From Pseudomonas sp. B21-023 (lineage in GTDB: Bacteria > Pseudomonadota > Gammaproteobacteria > Pseudomonadales > Pseudomonadaceae), in assembly GCF_024749165.1 (NCBI RefSeq), contig NZ_CP087190.1, positions 1,510,001 through 1,574,000 on the forward strand: 64,000 bases of DNA, read 5' to 3'. This document shows positions 17,458 through 28,100 of the stretch, piece after piece. The notes under the pieces are model-generated. The model searched no databases. It was not told the origin of the DNA and saw only the letters and a program-made list of their open reading frames with translations. Numbering within the stretch: the first letter of the stretch is position 1; each line of letters begins with the position of its first letter. The position numbers and the translations under genes are program-made.

Positions 17458-19118
17458 TCCGACACGCCAAAACCCTGGCCGTCCTGGCCTGCGGTGCCTT
17501 CGCACCCGCCGTGTGGGCCGCCGATGCCCTGACCGGCGAGGTGCAGAAACAACCGCTGAACGTTGCTGCCATCGCCATGTTCGTGGCCTTTGTCGCCTTC
17601 ACCCTGGGTATCACCTACTGGGCCTCCAAGCGCAACAAGTCGGCGGCCGACTACTATGCCGCCGGCGGCAAGATCACCGGTTTCCAGAACGGCCTGGCGA
17701 TCGCCGGTGACTACATGTCGGCAGCCTCGTTCCTGGGAATTTCCGCGCTGGTGTTCACCTCCGGCTACGATGGCCTGATCTACTCCATCGGTTTCCTGGT
17801 CGGCTGGCCGATCATTCTCTTCCTGATTGCCGAACGCCTGCGCAACCTGGGCAAGTACACTTTCGCCGACGTGGCCTCGTATCGCCTTGGGCAGAAGGAA
17901 ATCCGCACCCTGTCGGCTTCCGGTTCGCTGGTGGTGGTGGCGTTCTACCTGATCGCGCAGATGGTCGGGGCCGGCAAGCTCATCGAGCTGCTGTTCGGCC
18001 TGGACTACCATGTGGCGGTGATCCTTGTCGGCATCCTGATGTGCCTGTACGTACTGTTCGGCGGCATGCTCGCCACCACCTGGGTACAGATCATCAAGGC
18101 GGTGCTGCTGCTGTCCGGTGCCAGCTTCATGGCACTGATGGTGATGAAGCATGTCGGCTTCGACTTCAACACCCTGTTCTCCGAGGCGATCAAGGTGCAC
18201 GCCAAGGGCGAGGCGATCATGAGCCCGGGCGGCCTGGTCAAGGACCCGATCTCGGCCTTCTCGCTGGGCCTGGCGCTGATGTTCGGCACCGCCGGCTTGC
18301 CGCACATCCTGATGCGCTTCTTCACCGTCAGCGACGCCAAGGAAGCCCGCAAGTCGGTGCTCTACGCCACCGGTTTCATCGGTTACTTCTACATCCTTAC
18401 CTTCATCATCGGCTTCGGCGCGATCCTGCTGGTCAGCACCAACCCCGACTTCAAGGATGCCGCTGGCGCCCTGATCGGCGGCAACAACATGGCGGCAGTA
18501 CACCTGGCCGACGCGGTGGGTGGCAGCGTGTTCCTCGGCTTCATCTCGGCAGTGGCCTTCGCCACCATCCTCGCGGTGGTCGCGGGCCTGACCCTGGCCG
18601 GTGCCTCGGCGGTGTCCCATGACCTGTACGCCAGCGTCTGGCGCAAGGGCAAGGCCAACGACAAGGACGAGATCCGCGTGTCGAAGATCACCACCATCGC
18701 CCTGGGCGTGCTGGCGATCGGCCTGGGGATCCTGTTTGAGAAGCAGAACATCGCCTTCATGGTTGGCCTGGCCTTCTCCATCGCCGCCAGCTGCAACTTC
18801 CCGGTGCTGCTGCTTTCGATGTACTGGAAGAAACTGACCACCCGCGGCGCCATGATCGGTGGCTGGATGGGCCTGGTCAGTGCGGTGGGCCTGATGATCC
18901 TCGGCCCGACCATCTGGGTGCAGATCCTCGGTCATGAGAAAGCCATCTACCCGTACGAGTACCCGGCACTGTTCTCGATGATCATCGCCTTCGCCGGCAT
19001 CTGGTTCTTCTCGGTCACCGACAAGTCCAAGGCCGCCGAGAACGAACGTGCGCTGTTCTTCCCGCAGTTCGTCCGCTCGCAGACGGGCCTTGGGGCCAGT
19101 GGCGCGGTATCGCACTGA
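17454..19118 (+). CDS. actP: Acetate/cation symporter ActP
   Basis: The 554-residue protein of the sodium:solute symporter family has a signal-like N-terminus and about 13 membrane helices. The early segment [20 protein letters not shown] and the AASFLG stretch match ActP-type permeases, which take up acetate and other short carboxylates with a cation. It is co-translated with the DUF485 gene and ends in a strong terminator at 19136-19167. In Pseudomonas and Vibrio, actP is controlled by CrbSR/MxtR-ErdR-type systems; I could not identify their site with confidence in the leader. Confidence 0.94.
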   Translation: MIRHAKTLAVLACGAFAPAVWAADALTGEVQKQPLNVAAIAMFVAFVAFTLGITYWASKRNKSAADYYAAGGKITGFQNGLAIAGDYMSAASFLGISALVFTSGYDGLIYSIGFLVGWPIILFLIAERLRNLGKYTFADVASYRLGQKEIRTLSASGSLVVVAFYLIAQMVGAGKLIELLFGLDYHVAVILVGILMCLYVLFGGMLATTWVQIIKAVLLLSGASFMALMVMKHVGFDFNTLFSEAIKVHAKGEAIMSPGGLVKDPISAFSLGLALMFGTAGLPHILMRFFTVSDAKEARKSVLYATGFIGYFYILTFIIGFGAILLVSTNPDFKDAAGALIGGNNMAAVHLADAVGGSVFLGFISAVAFATILAVVAGLTLAGASAVSHDLYASVWRKGKANDKDEIRVSKITTIALGVLAIGLGILFEKQNIAFMVGLAFSIAASCNFPVLLLSMYWKKLTTRGAMIGGWMGLVSAVGLMILGPTIWVQILGHEKAIYPYEYPALFSMIIAFAGIWFFSVTDKSKAAENERALFFPQFVRSQTGLGASGAVSH

Positions 19119-19135
19119 TACCTTGAGCTGAACAC

Positions 19136-19167
19136 ACAATGCCCCGGCCCATGCCGGGGCATTGTGC
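19136..19167 (+). terminator. Terminator hairpin of actP
   Basis: A perfect 14-bp stem (19136-19149 with 19154-19167) closes a four-base loop just after actP. The U-tract is short, but the stem is strong and marks the end of the conserved segment before the fimbrial island. Confidence 0.8.
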
Positions 19168-19195
19168 TTCCAGAGTTGTCGCATTATTTGCCGCT

Positions 19196-19209
19196 AGGAA
19201 ATTTCTTAG
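19196..19209. promoter_or_regulatory. BvgA-type inverted heptad upstream of the pilin gene
   Basis: TAGGAAATTTCTTA is two inverted TTTC(C/T)TA heptads joined at AAATTT, the form described for high-affinity BvgA sites in Bordetella. It lies about 108 bases upstream of the pilin start. A degenerate second site (GGAACGGTCTTA, 19219-19230) follows about 21 bases downstream, roughly two helical turns. The same island encodes a BvgA/BvgS-like pair at 24518-28358, so this is a likely activator site. Binding is inferred. Confidence 0.6.
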
Positions 19210-19317
19210 GCTCGCTCGGAACGGTCTTAGTCATCGCCGCGACGTGTTCACCAATACTTCTCCTCACCCGCTGGCCATGCGCCGGCAGGCATTGACCACT
19301 TCAAGGAGATCAGATTC

Positions 19318-19797
19318 GTGAAACGTACGTTACTTGCCCTTCCCCTGGCCATGTTCTTCGCGGGCTCCGCTTTTGCATTGGACCCGATCGAGAAGCAGGT
19401 CCAGGTGACCGCCCAGGTGCCGACCGACGCTTTCTTCGTCGAACCGGTGGGCGGCAACTGGATGAACGACCCGCAGGAAATGGCCTGGAACTCGTATCAG
19501 GCCAAGCTCGATCCGATCCGCAAGGAATTGCAGGTCAAGAGCACTGTGGGCCCGATCACCGCCTATCTGGTTTCGCCGGCGGTCATCGCCAGTGGCAGCG
19601 AAAACATCGGCCTCGACGTCAAGGTCGGCGACACCGTGTTGCAGACCACGCCAGCCGAAGTCGTCAGTGCCACCCAGGCGGCACCGGGCGCGATCATCGG
19701 CTTCGAGGTGGCGGCCCAGCCCGCGCCGGCCACCGGTTATGTGCCTGGCAACTACCAGGGTCTGGTGAGCATGATCTTCGAAACCGCCGCACCCTGA
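19318..19797 (+). CDS. CS1-type (alpha-class) fimbrial major pilin
   Basis: The 159-residue protein starts at GTG 19318, with AAGGAG 11 bases upstream, and has a signal peptide ending at FALD near residue 20. The mature chain begins with a VQVTAQVPTDAFFVEP stretch typical of CS1/CblA-type pilins; there are no cysteines, as usual for this class. It should be the main shaft subunit, assembled by donor-strand exchange through the usher and chaperone that follow. First gene of the island operon, downstream of a BvgA-like box. It stops 86 bases before the usher start. Confidence 0.88.
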   Translation: MKRTLLALPLAMFFAGSAFALDPIEKQVQVTAQVPTDAFFVEPVGGNWMNDPQEMAWNSYQAKLDPIRKELQVKSTVGPITAYLVSPAVIASGSENIGLDVKVGDTVLQTTPAEVVSATQAAPGAIIGFEVAAQPAPATGYVPGNYQGLVSMIFETAAP

Positions 19798-19883
19798 GCC
19801 CTCCCTCTTCGTTCATCCGTTGTTGCCTGCCCTGACCCTCGGCTGCCGAGGGGTGGGTGGGTATTGCCTGCAAGCGACGCCTC

Positions 19884-22391
19884 ATGACCAATCATTCCAC
19901 CTTGGCGGCCATGGGCCGCTGGTTGCCGCTGCTGGCCTGGCTGGCCGTTCATTCGCCCGCCGGCCAGGCAGCCGGTACTGCCCTGAGCGCCGTCGAGGGC
20001 CTGCCGCGTGAGTTCGAAGCGCATTTTTTCGATGTGCCGCTGGCGGTCCGGGTCGACCTCGATGGGCGCTACCTCGGTGATGCCATGGTGGTGCTCAGCC
20101 GCGATCAACGCGTGCAACTGCTGGAGTTCACCGATACCCTCGACAGCCGTGAACCGGAAAGCCTGCGCCGCCGCTGGCGCGAGCGCCTGATTGACGGCCG
20201 CCCTTTGGGTGACTGCCGCGCCGATTGCCCCGACGGCCTGCGCGCGATGCACTACAGCCTGGTGAACTCGCAGCTGTCGCTCTTGACCGACCAGGCCGAG
20301 ATCGCCGAGGTCAATGAGCGTTTTCATCGTCAGCCGGAGCAGGGCAGCTATGGGCTGTTGCTGCGCAACCAGCTCAACCTGGTCAATGACGGCGATGCCA
20401 CCAGTGGTCGTTATGCCTTGCAGGGCCAGGGCAGCGTGGGCAACTGGACGACCTTGGCCGACGGCCAGCTCGACCGGGGCAGCGACAGTCGCCCGGGCAC
20501 GCGCCACCGGGTCGACCAGTTGTATGCCGAGCGCCTGGTGGAAAACCAGTTCTATCGGTTGGGCTACTTCACCCCCAGCGCCCAGGGGTTGACCCGCCAG
20601 CCCCGGCTGATGGGCAGCACGGCCGATACCACCCTCGGCTTGATGCTGGGCAGCAGCGACAGCCTGGCCATCGACACTGGCGCTCCTAGTGCCACGCCGA
20701 TCTACGTTACTCCCAATCGTCCCGCCGTCGCCGAGGTCTACCGCAACGGCGTGCTGATCAACAGCCAACCGGTGCAGCCTGGATTGCAGCCCCTCGATAC
20801 CAAGGTCCTGCCCGGGGGCATCTACGAAGTCGAGGTACGCCTGATCGAAGACGGCCAGGAGACCTCGCGCAGTCAGGAGTTCATCTACAAACCCAGCAAC
20901 TGGCGCAGCACCGACGCGCCCTGGCGCTACAACCTTTACCTGGGGCGCCAGAGCACGTTGCTGAGCAACTGGGAGCATGACACCGACGACAGCCTCGCCG
21001 CTGGCGTGCTGGCCAACTACATGCTGCATCCACGGGCAATCCTGGGTTTGTCGGCGCAGCGTGTCGATGACGCCATGCAGTACGGCACCTCGCTGGACTG
21101 GGACCTGCGTGAACGTTTCAAGCTGTACGCCAACCTGTTCCAGACCCAAGGCCAGGGCAACGGCTACGACTTCCAGCTTATCCATGCCTACGACAGTGGC
21201 TCGCTGGTTGCCAGCCACAGCCGAACCTGGCTGGCGCGTCCCGACTGGAGCCGCTTTGACGATGAACCGTCGCGATCATTCCAGGCGCGCCAGACACAAT
21301 CGTCGCTGTCGTTGAGCCACCGTCTCGACCCACGCAACACCGCCAGCGTGCGGCTTGCGCATGCTGAAGGCGCCAATGCTGGCACTGGCCTCGACCTGGG
21401 TTGGTCGTACTACGGTCGTCTGTTGGGCTCGGACGCCAACTGGCGACTGTCGCTGTTCGATCGTCCAGGTACGGCGGCCACGGGCGACTCCCGCAGCCGA
21501 GGGGTCAACCTGAGCCTGAGCATGAGCCTGGGGAGCGGCAGCGGCCGGCGTGTATCCGCCAGTGTCGGCAGCCGGACCTCGCGAGATGGTGGGCGCGACC
21601 TCAACGCCTCGCTGGCCTACCAGCAGGATGTCGACATCGGCCCGCTGCGCAGTGTGGGCGCCACGGTCAGCGCGGATCGCTATGGCGCAGGGCTGGGCGG
21701 TAACACGCAGTTCGAGAACCCGTTGCTGCACGGTGATGCCTATGTCCAGCGCTCGTCGTACAACGGCGACTTCAGTGGTGGCATCAACCTGGAAAGCCTG
21801 ATCGCCGTGGGCGCGGGCAGGGCAGCGGTGAGTGGCCAGTACCTGCCTCACCAGGCGGGACTCATCGTCGATGTGGACACTGACATCGACGGCCTCAAGC
21901 TACGCGCCGACGACCGTCACGGCAGTACCGCCAGCTTGCACCCAGGGCGCAATGTGATCCCGGTGGCAGCCTATAAGGCAGGGCATGTGCAGTTCGACTT
22001 CGAGGGTAGCGCGGCCACCGCCGCGGTGATCCAGCCTTCGAGTCTGGACTATCACCTCAACCGCGGCGGCATCGAATACCGGCAACTCCGGGTGTTGCGC
22101 ACGGTGACGGTGCTGGGGCGGCTGCTTGATGAACAGGGGCGGCCGCTGCGCGGTGCCCAGGTGATCAACCATGCCAGTCGCAGTGTCAGCGAGGCCGATG
22201 GTTTCTTCGCGGTCGAAATGAGCGAATCGACCCCTACACTGGAGATCCGTCAGAAGGGGCAGCCGGTGTGCCTGCTCAGCCTGGACATCAACACCCTGGA
22301 GCGCGAGGACGACGTGCTGCTGGCCGGCGACCAGCGCTGTGCACCTGGCGTGGCGCAGGCCGCAGCGGTTGCACGCAACGGGCAGGGTTAA
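19884..22391 (+). CDS. CS1-type outer-membrane usher (TcfC/CblC-like)
   Basis: The 835-residue protein carries a signal peptide ending at GQA near residue 29, a plug and beta-strand-rich barrel region, and a C-terminal beta domain (about 760-800, TVLGRLLDEQGRPLRGAQV). Length and order fit ushers of the alternate (alpha) chaperone-usher class rather than FimD-type ushers. It forms the outer-membrane pore that secretes and orders pilins. Start ATG 19884 is chosen because it gives the best signal peptide; an in-frame GTG at 19857 is possible. A 169-base gap separates it from the chaperone. Confidence 0.85.
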   Translation: MTNHSTLAAMGRWLPLLAWLAVHSPAGQAAGTALSAVEGLPREFEAHFFDVPLAVRVDLDGRYLGDAMVVLSRDQRVQLLEFTDTLDSREPESLRRRWRERLIDGRPLGDCRADCPDGLRAMHYSLVNSQLSLLTDQAEIAEVNERFHRQPEQGSYGLLLRNQLNLVNDGDATSGRYALQGQGSVGNWTTLADGQLDRGSDSRPGTRHRVDQLYAERLVENQFYRLGYFTPSAQGLTRQPRLMGSTADTTLGLMLGSSDSLAIDTGAPSATPIYVTPNRPAVAEVYRNGVLINSQPVQPGLQPLDTKVLPGGIYEVEVRLIEDGQETSRSQEFIYKPSNWRSTDAPWRYNLYLGRQSTLLSNWEHDTDDSLAAGVLANYMLHPRAILGLSAQRVDDAMQYGTSLDWDLRERFKLYANLFQTQGQGNGYDFQLIHAYDSGSLVASHSRTWLARPDWSRFDDEPSRSFQARQTQSSLSLSHRLDPRNTASVRLAHAEGANAGTGLDLGWSYYGRLLGSDANWRLSLFDRPGTAATGDSRSRGVNLSLSMSLGSGSGRRVSASVGSRTSRDGGRDLNASLAYQQDVDIGPLRSVGATVSADRYGAGLGGNTQFENPLLHGDAYVQRSSYNGDFSGGINLESLIAVGAGRAAVSGQYLPHQAGLIVDVDTDIDGLKLRADDRHGSTASLHPGRNVIPVAAYKAGHVQFDFEGSAATAAVIQPSSLDYHLNRGGIEYRQLRVLRTVTVLGRLLDEQGRPLRGAQVINHASRSVSEADGFFAVEMSESTPTLEIRQKGQPVCLLSLDINTLEREDDVLLAGDQRCAPGVAQAAAVARNGQG

Positions 22392-22560
22392 CCCGGCCGG
22401 CAAGGCACCGTTCGGTCGATAGCGCTGCTCAGAGCAAAGGCCTACTGCGGTTTAGGACGTTTCTGGGTGCTATGCGGGAAGGATCCCGCTGGTTCCGCCA
22501 TGACCACAGAGCCACTCCCCATCAATACTTTCCCGCCAACGACGCACGGAGCTTCGCATC
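22392..22560. other. Usher-chaperone gap with a weak second Bvg-like box
   Basis: This gap has no credible ORF. At 22453-22466 it holds TAGGACGTTTCTGG, which matches the pilin-promoter box at 10 of 14 positions. It could support an internal promoter for the chaperone and downstream genes; the match is too weak to be sure. Confidence 0.3.
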
Positions 22561-23295
22561 ATGAATATTTTCCGCCTGCTGGCCCCGACACTGCTGGCGC
22601 TGCCCCTGGTCGCCAGTGCCGCCCCCGAGCTCAATGTCGGCGCACTTTACGACTACCTTGACGGGGACAAGAGCACCTTGCTCAAGCGGGTACGCAACAG
22701 CGGCGACACCACTGCTTTCGTCAAGGTCAGCGTCGCCGAACTGGTGTATGACGCAACTGGCGTTGCCCGTGAAATCGACACCGATGGGCTGCCACTGGAG
22801 CAGCGTGGCCTGGTCGCCAGCCCGGCGCGGCTGATCGTGCCGGCCCAGGGCATGCAGGCGGTACGCCTGCTTTACCGTGGCTCACGAGAGCAGGAGCGGT
22901 ACTTCCGACTGCGCTTCGTGCCGGTGCTGCCGGAACTGGGCGATGGTTTCGCGCTGGATGAGCAGGAGGCGGAAAAGTACCGTGACAGCCTCAAGGCCGG
23001 GGTCAATCTGCTGGCCGGATATGGCTCGCTGTTGTTCGTCCGGCCTGCCGAGACACGTTACCAGACCCAGGTACGGCGCGCAGGCGGGCAACTGACTGTC
23101 GTGAACCAGGGCAATGCCACGGTCGTGCTCGATCATTTCCGCCTGTGCCAGGCCGCAGGGCAGGGCTGTGCTCCCGCCACCAAGCACCACCTCCTGCCGG
23201 GTCGCACCCGGCAGTTCAACGGGGAGGCAGGCAAAGTGCACCAGTTCGAGTTAATCGAGGGCGGTAATACCAAGGCAATGGTGGTGGAGGGATGA
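22561..23295 (+). CDS. CS1-type periplasmic fimbrial chaperone
   Basis: The 244-residue protein has a signal peptide (cleavage after ASA, residue 20) and two immunoglobulin-like halves. The N-terminal part (ELNVGALYDYL) and the IVPAQGMQAVRLLYRG strand before EQERYFRLRFVPV match alpha-class chaperones such as CblB/CfaA. It should cap pilins by donor-strand complementation in the periplasm and deliver them to the usher. Two cysteines near residues 196-204 may form a disulfide. The stop overlaps the next start by four bases (ATGA at 23292-23295). Confidence 0.87.
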   Translation: MNIFRLLAPTLLALPLVASAAPELNVGALYDYLDGDKSTLLKRVRNSGDTTAFVKVSVAELVYDATGVAREIDTDGLPLEQRGLVASPARLIVPAQGMQAVRLLYRGSREQERYFRLRFVPVLPELGDGFALDEQEAEKYRDSLKAGVNLLAGYGSLLFVRPAETRYQTQVRRAGGQLTVVNQGNATVVLDHFRLCQAAGQGCAPATKHHLLPGRTRQFNGEAGKVHQFELIEGGNTKAMVVEG

Positions 23296-24488
23296 TCATG
23301 CTTTTTTCTTCCACAAGTCAGCGAAGGTGGGCGCGCTGGGCCTGCGCGATAGTTCTGTGCGGGGTCATGCCAGTGGCCAGCGCATTGGAAGTGACCATAA
23401 GCGCTCAGTATCGGGGTGGCGGATCAGGTCGGTTCGAAAATACAACTCCGCCGGGTGGGGTGTGCAGGTACTGGCACTGTAACGTGCCGAGGGGCCACGA
23501 CGGTCGACCTGCCGATTACCTTCACGAAAAAAGCGGTACAGGAAGCGGCGGATCCGCGCGACGAGTTCTTCCTGCAGCTTCCTGGGCGGGGTGAGGTGGA
23601 TGTCTACCACGATGAAACAGGTGAGCCGCGGCGAATGAGCTTCGAGTGGACGTTGTTCAGCGTGACGGCCTAAAGCGCAAGGCTCGATCTCAACCCGACC
23701 TATAGCCGGATACTTGGAGGATGCGTTTTCGGTGGTGGGGCGTCCGGCAGTTGGGGGGATGGGAGGGCGAAAGTGCTGTGGCGCCTGAGCGATCCAGCCA
23801 GTCCCCAGCCATGCTGGTCATGTAGCATCTATGCCCCTGCAGGTACCGTGATGCAGGCTGACGTGGAAGAGCTCAGCATCGGCTTCGACATGAACATACC
23901 TCCCCCTTATCGGCTAAAGGCCGGCACTTACCGAGGCAGCATCACCTACCGCATCGGCCCAGGCGGTGATTTCGATTTCGGCAACGATGTCAGCAACCTG
24001 AGTGGTGACAGCCTCACCGTCAATTTCGAACTCGATGTACAGCATGCCTTCATGTTCGAGTTCCCGCCTGGCTCTGAGCGGGCGGTGCTGGAACCCAGAA
24101 ATGGCTGGCAGGTGGCAAGGCGCCGCAACGCCTTTATCGCGACTTGCCGTTCAGGGTGTGGTCCACAGGCCCGTTCAAGGTCTACAAGCTCTGCCAGTAC
24201 GACACGGGCGCGAAGTGTGCCATCAAAAACGATGGCGGGGAGCAGGTACCTGTTGATGTCGCCATGAGCCTGCCTGCGGGTGTTCAGCATCTTGGCCAGT
24301 CGGTGGAGCGATTGGCGTTGCCGACGGGACGGCCTGCAGCGCTGCAGTTCGAGGCCGCGATGCCGACACTCAACCGTCCCGGACAACTGCACTTTGAAGT
24401 GGGGCGCAATGATGTACAGGACATGCTCAAGCATCCTGGGAGCACTTATACCGGCCAGGTTACCGTGGTCTTTGATGCCGAACTTTAG
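23292..24488 (+). pseudogene. Broken CblD/CfaE-like fimbrial tip adhesin
   Basis: The intact gene would encode about 395 residues: signal peptide, adhesive domain and pilin-like C-terminal domain ending TYTGQVTVVFDAEL. Three lesions break it. Near 23459-23470 the frame shifts by +1, between FENTTPPGGVC and RGATTVDLPITF. A TAA at 23671-23673 interrupts an otherwise open frame (FSVTA, stop, SARLDLNPTYS), which one CAA-to-TAA change would explain. Near 24108-24118 the frame shifts back, between LEPRNGWQ and PQRLYRDLPFRVWSTGPFK. The flanking peptide on each side still matches the tip-subunit family. Without the tip, pili may fail to start or to bind. Sequencing error could explain one lesion but hardly three. 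Confidence 0.85.
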
Positions 24489-24517
24489 TGGTTGTCATGG
24501 TTCGCGAGGTAAACACT

Positions 24518-25144
24518 ATGCACACCGCGCTGGTGGTCGACGACCACCCCTTCATCCGCAGTACCGTCTGCATGCTGCTGCGCCAGCAACGCCTGGAGAT
24601 CATCGGCCAGGCCGACAATGGCATCGACGCGGTGCGCCTGGCCCGTGAGCAGGCGCCAGACCTGGTGATTCTCGATATCGCCATGCCGGGCCTGGACGGG
24701 CTGGAAGTGATCGCCCGGATCAAGGCGCTGGGGACGCGCACGCGTATCGTGGTACTGACCTCGCAATTGGCCGAGTCCTACTCGTTGCGTTGCATGCAGG
24801 CCGGGGCCGTTGGGTATGTGTCCAAAACCGATGACCTCGATGAACTCGGCAAAGCAGTGCGCGCCGTGCTGTCTGGCTACAGCTACTTTCCCGAAGTTGC
24901 GCTCAGCTCGGTCAACCGCCAGGACCTGCAGGCAACCGAGGCACCGTGCATCGCCAGTTTGACCGATCGCGAGCTGATGGTCCTGCAGCACCTGGCGCGA
25001 GGTTATAGCAACAAGGCCATCGGCGAGGCCATGTTGCTGAGCAACAAGACCATCAGCACCTACAAGATCCGCCTGCTGGAAAAGCTGCGGCTCAGCTCGT
25101 TGATCGACCTGGCGGATTTCGCCCGTCGTAACGCGCTCATCTGA
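24518..25144 (+). CDS. BvgA-like response regulator, NarL/LuxR class
   Basis: The 208-residue protein has a receiver domain (residues 1-120; acidic pair at 8-9, phospho-acceptor Asp53 in DLVILDIAMPG, conserved Thr and Lys in VVLTS and VSKTDD) and a LuxR-type helix-turn-helix (about 145-205, LTDRELMVLQHLARGYSNK). ATG 24518 has GAGGT upstream. Overall length and layout match BvgA/EvgA. The hybrid kinase gene starts 13 bases later, so they form a pair. It lies directly after the fimbrial genes, so control of these is the first guess; a BvgA-type box upstream of the pilin supports it. Confidence 0.88.
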   Translation: MHTALVVDDHPFIRSTVCMLLRQQRLEIIGQADNGIDAVRLAREQAPDLVILDIAMPGLDGLEVIARIKALGTRTRIVVLTSQLAESYSLRCMQAGAVGYVSKTDDLDELGKAVRAVLSGYSYFPEVALSSVNRQDLQATEAPCIASLTDRELMVLQHLARGYSNKAIGEAMLLSNKTISTYKIRLLEKLRLSSLIDLADFARRNALI

Positions 25145-25157
25145 GCGCTGTAGGCCC

Positions 25158-28100
25158 GTGTTCCTGCGTGCCTTGCTGATAGGGATACTGGGGTGTCTGA
25201 GCTACCTGCCAGCCTGCGCCGCCGTGCAACTGCATGCGCGTCCCGCCACGCAGACGCCGCCGCCGGCCCTGGATAACGCGCAGCTGCGCTGGCTGTGGGA
25301 GCACCGCGAATTACGCCTGGGTGTGATTGCCCGTGACAACCCACCGTTCGACATGCTCACCACGGGGCAGGCCTACGAGGGCATCACCGCCGACTACGTC
25401 GGGCTGCTGGCGAGCCAACTGCGCCTTGACGTGCAGCTGCAGGTGTTTGCATCGTTCGCCGAAGCGGCGGCTGCCTTGCGCCAAGGCAGTATCGACCTGC
25501 TCGGGTCCGTCAGTACGCAGCAGGCGCTCGAGGCAGGTTTGCATCTGTCAGCTCCCTATGCCCAGGATCGCCCCTTGCTGATCGCCCCGCAGCAGCATGC
25601 GCGGGAACGGATCCGCAGCGGCGCCCGCTTCAGGTTGGCGATGGTCGACGGGTACCGGCCGCGTCAACAGGTTCAAGCGTTGTATCCCTTGGCCGAAATC
25701 CAGCTTCATCCCTCGCCCTTCAGTGCCTTGGCGGCGCTCGCGCTGGGTGATGCCGACCTTTATCTGGGCAGCACGCTGGGAAGCCGTTATCTCCTGGGCC
25801 GCAACCAATGGAACGGTGCCGAGGAAGTTGGCCATGCGGCCCTGGCGCGCCAAGCTGTCGGTTTTGCCATGGCCCGTGACAACAAGGCGTTGATCGGCCT
25901 GGTTGATCGAGTACTGGAAAGCCTCGGCGATCAGCATGCGGATGTTCACGAGCGTTGGCATGCACGACCTGCTGTCGTGCACAGGTCGCCAGGTATCCCG
26001 CTGAGCGATGCCGAGCGGCACTGGCTGGCCGAAAACCCACGCATCAAAGTGCTGGTGAATGAACAGGCGATGCCCTTGAGCTATCGCGATGGTAGAGGGC
26101 AATTGCAAGGGCTGAGCCTTGATCTGTTGCAATTGCTTGGCCGGCGAACGGGCCTGGAGTTTCAGGCCGAGGCAGGCGGCACCGCGGCACAGATGGTCGA
26201 GCAGGTACGCATGGGAAAGGCACAATTGATTGCCGGCCTGCCCTACAGCCCGGCGCGTGGAGAGCGCCTGCGATTCAGTCGTGGCTATCTGAGCTCTGCG
26301 TATGTGCTGGTGATGCAGGGGCACGCCGACCGGCCAGATGATCTGGCCCAACTGGACGGGCGCCGGCTGGCACTGGAGGAAGGCAGCGTGGCCCAGGAGC
26401 TGCTGGCCAAGGCGTACCCGAGGGTCCTGCAGTCACCGGTCAGTGGTGCGCTGGAGGCGGTGCACGCGGTGGCCGCCGGCAGGGTCGCGGCAGCCGTGCT
26501 TCCCCTCGACCAGGCCCGGTTGCTGGTTGCGCGATGGTACCCGGGGCGGCTGCGAATCAGCAGCCTGGCCTTGCCAGCGGCGCATTTCGCGTTTGCCAGC
26601 AGCCCGGGGGCGGTCCATCTCCAGAGCATCCTCGACAAGGCGTTGCTCGACCTGGCCCCGCGCGAAATCGATGCGCTGGTCCGGCGTTGGCGCAGCCCGC
26701 TGATCGTTGCCGCCAGTGCCTGGCAGCGGTACCGGACCCACCTGCTGCTGGGATTTCTCGGCGCTTTTGCTGCACTGGTCGTGGCGCTGCTGTGGATCCG
26801 CTACCTGCGCCGTCTGCAGGTGCAACTGCGGCGGGCCAAGAGAGGGGCCGAGGCGGCAAACCACGCCAAGACCCATTTCCTGGCCGCCATGAGCCATGAA
26901 ATCCGCACGCCGCTGCATGCCCTGCTGGGCATGCTGGAGCTTGCCCAGCGCAAGGCGGGCCAGGGCATGCTCGATCATTTGGCCATCGAGGTGGCCGCCG
27001 ACGCTGCCCGGGGACTGCAGGAACTGATCGGCGATATCCTCGATGTAACCCGTATCGAGGCGGGCGAGTTGCAGTTGACGCCGACCGTGGCATGCCTGCG
27101 CGAACAAGTGACGCAGGTTATCCAGTTGTTCGACCATCAGGCCCGTGGCAAGGGATTGCGGCTTGACCTCACTGTTGAGGGCGAGGTTGACCGCCCGGTG
27201 CTGCTTGACCCTGTGCGCTTCCGGCAGGTGTTGGCCAATCTGTTGAGCAATGCGATCAAGTTCACCCCGCAGGGGCGGGTACAGGTGAGCATTTGTGCTC
27301 AGGCCCGCGGCGATTGCCTGGTGGCGCGGCTGATCGTCGATGACACCGGTATCGGCATTGCCAAGGCCGAATTGGCCCAGCTGGGCCAGCCCTTTCGCCA
27401 GGCCAGCAACCAGTGCCAGTCGCCGCGCAGCAGCACGGGGCTTGGCTTGGGCATCTGCCGCAGCTTGTGCCAGTTGATGGGCGGCCACTTGCAGTTGAAC
27501 AGCGAGCTGGGCAGGGGCACCCAGGCGCAAGTCCACCTTGAGCTGCCGATCCACCCGCTGGATCTGTCAGAGCCTGTGGTAGCACCACCCAGCGATGTTC
27601 CGGCGGACGAACTACCGCTGCGCGTGCTGGTGGTGGACGACTACCCGGCCAATCGAGTGCTGTTGGCTCAGCAGCTCGACTACCTGGGGCATCAGGCCCG
27701 GGTTGCCGAAGATGGGGCGCAGGCCCTACGGCTGTGGTTGGACGAGCACTTCGATGTCGTCATCAGCGATTGCAGCATGCCGCGACTCGACGGCTATGGC
27801 CTGGCCAGGGCGATTCGCCTGCATGAGCGGCGCAGGGGCCGGACAGCGTGTCGGCTAGTCGGGCTTACCGCCAGCGCGTTGGCGGACGAACGGCGGCGCT
27901 GCCGTGCTGCAGGCATGGATGACTGCCTGTTCAAACCCCTCGGATTGCAGGCGCTGATTGGCGCACTGGGCGGCAGTGTTGCCCGGCAGGGCAAGCGTCT
28001 GCCGGATGGGGAGGCGCGCAAGGCGGTATTCGATTTCGAGCATCTGCGACAGTTGGCGGACAATGACCAGGGCGCGTTGGAGGCAGTGCTGGCCGATCTG

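Noticed and set aside
23773..24267. The middle piece of the tip gene as an independent gene
   Set aside because: It has no signal peptide or ribosome site and its sequence continues the family protein that begins upstream and ends downstream.
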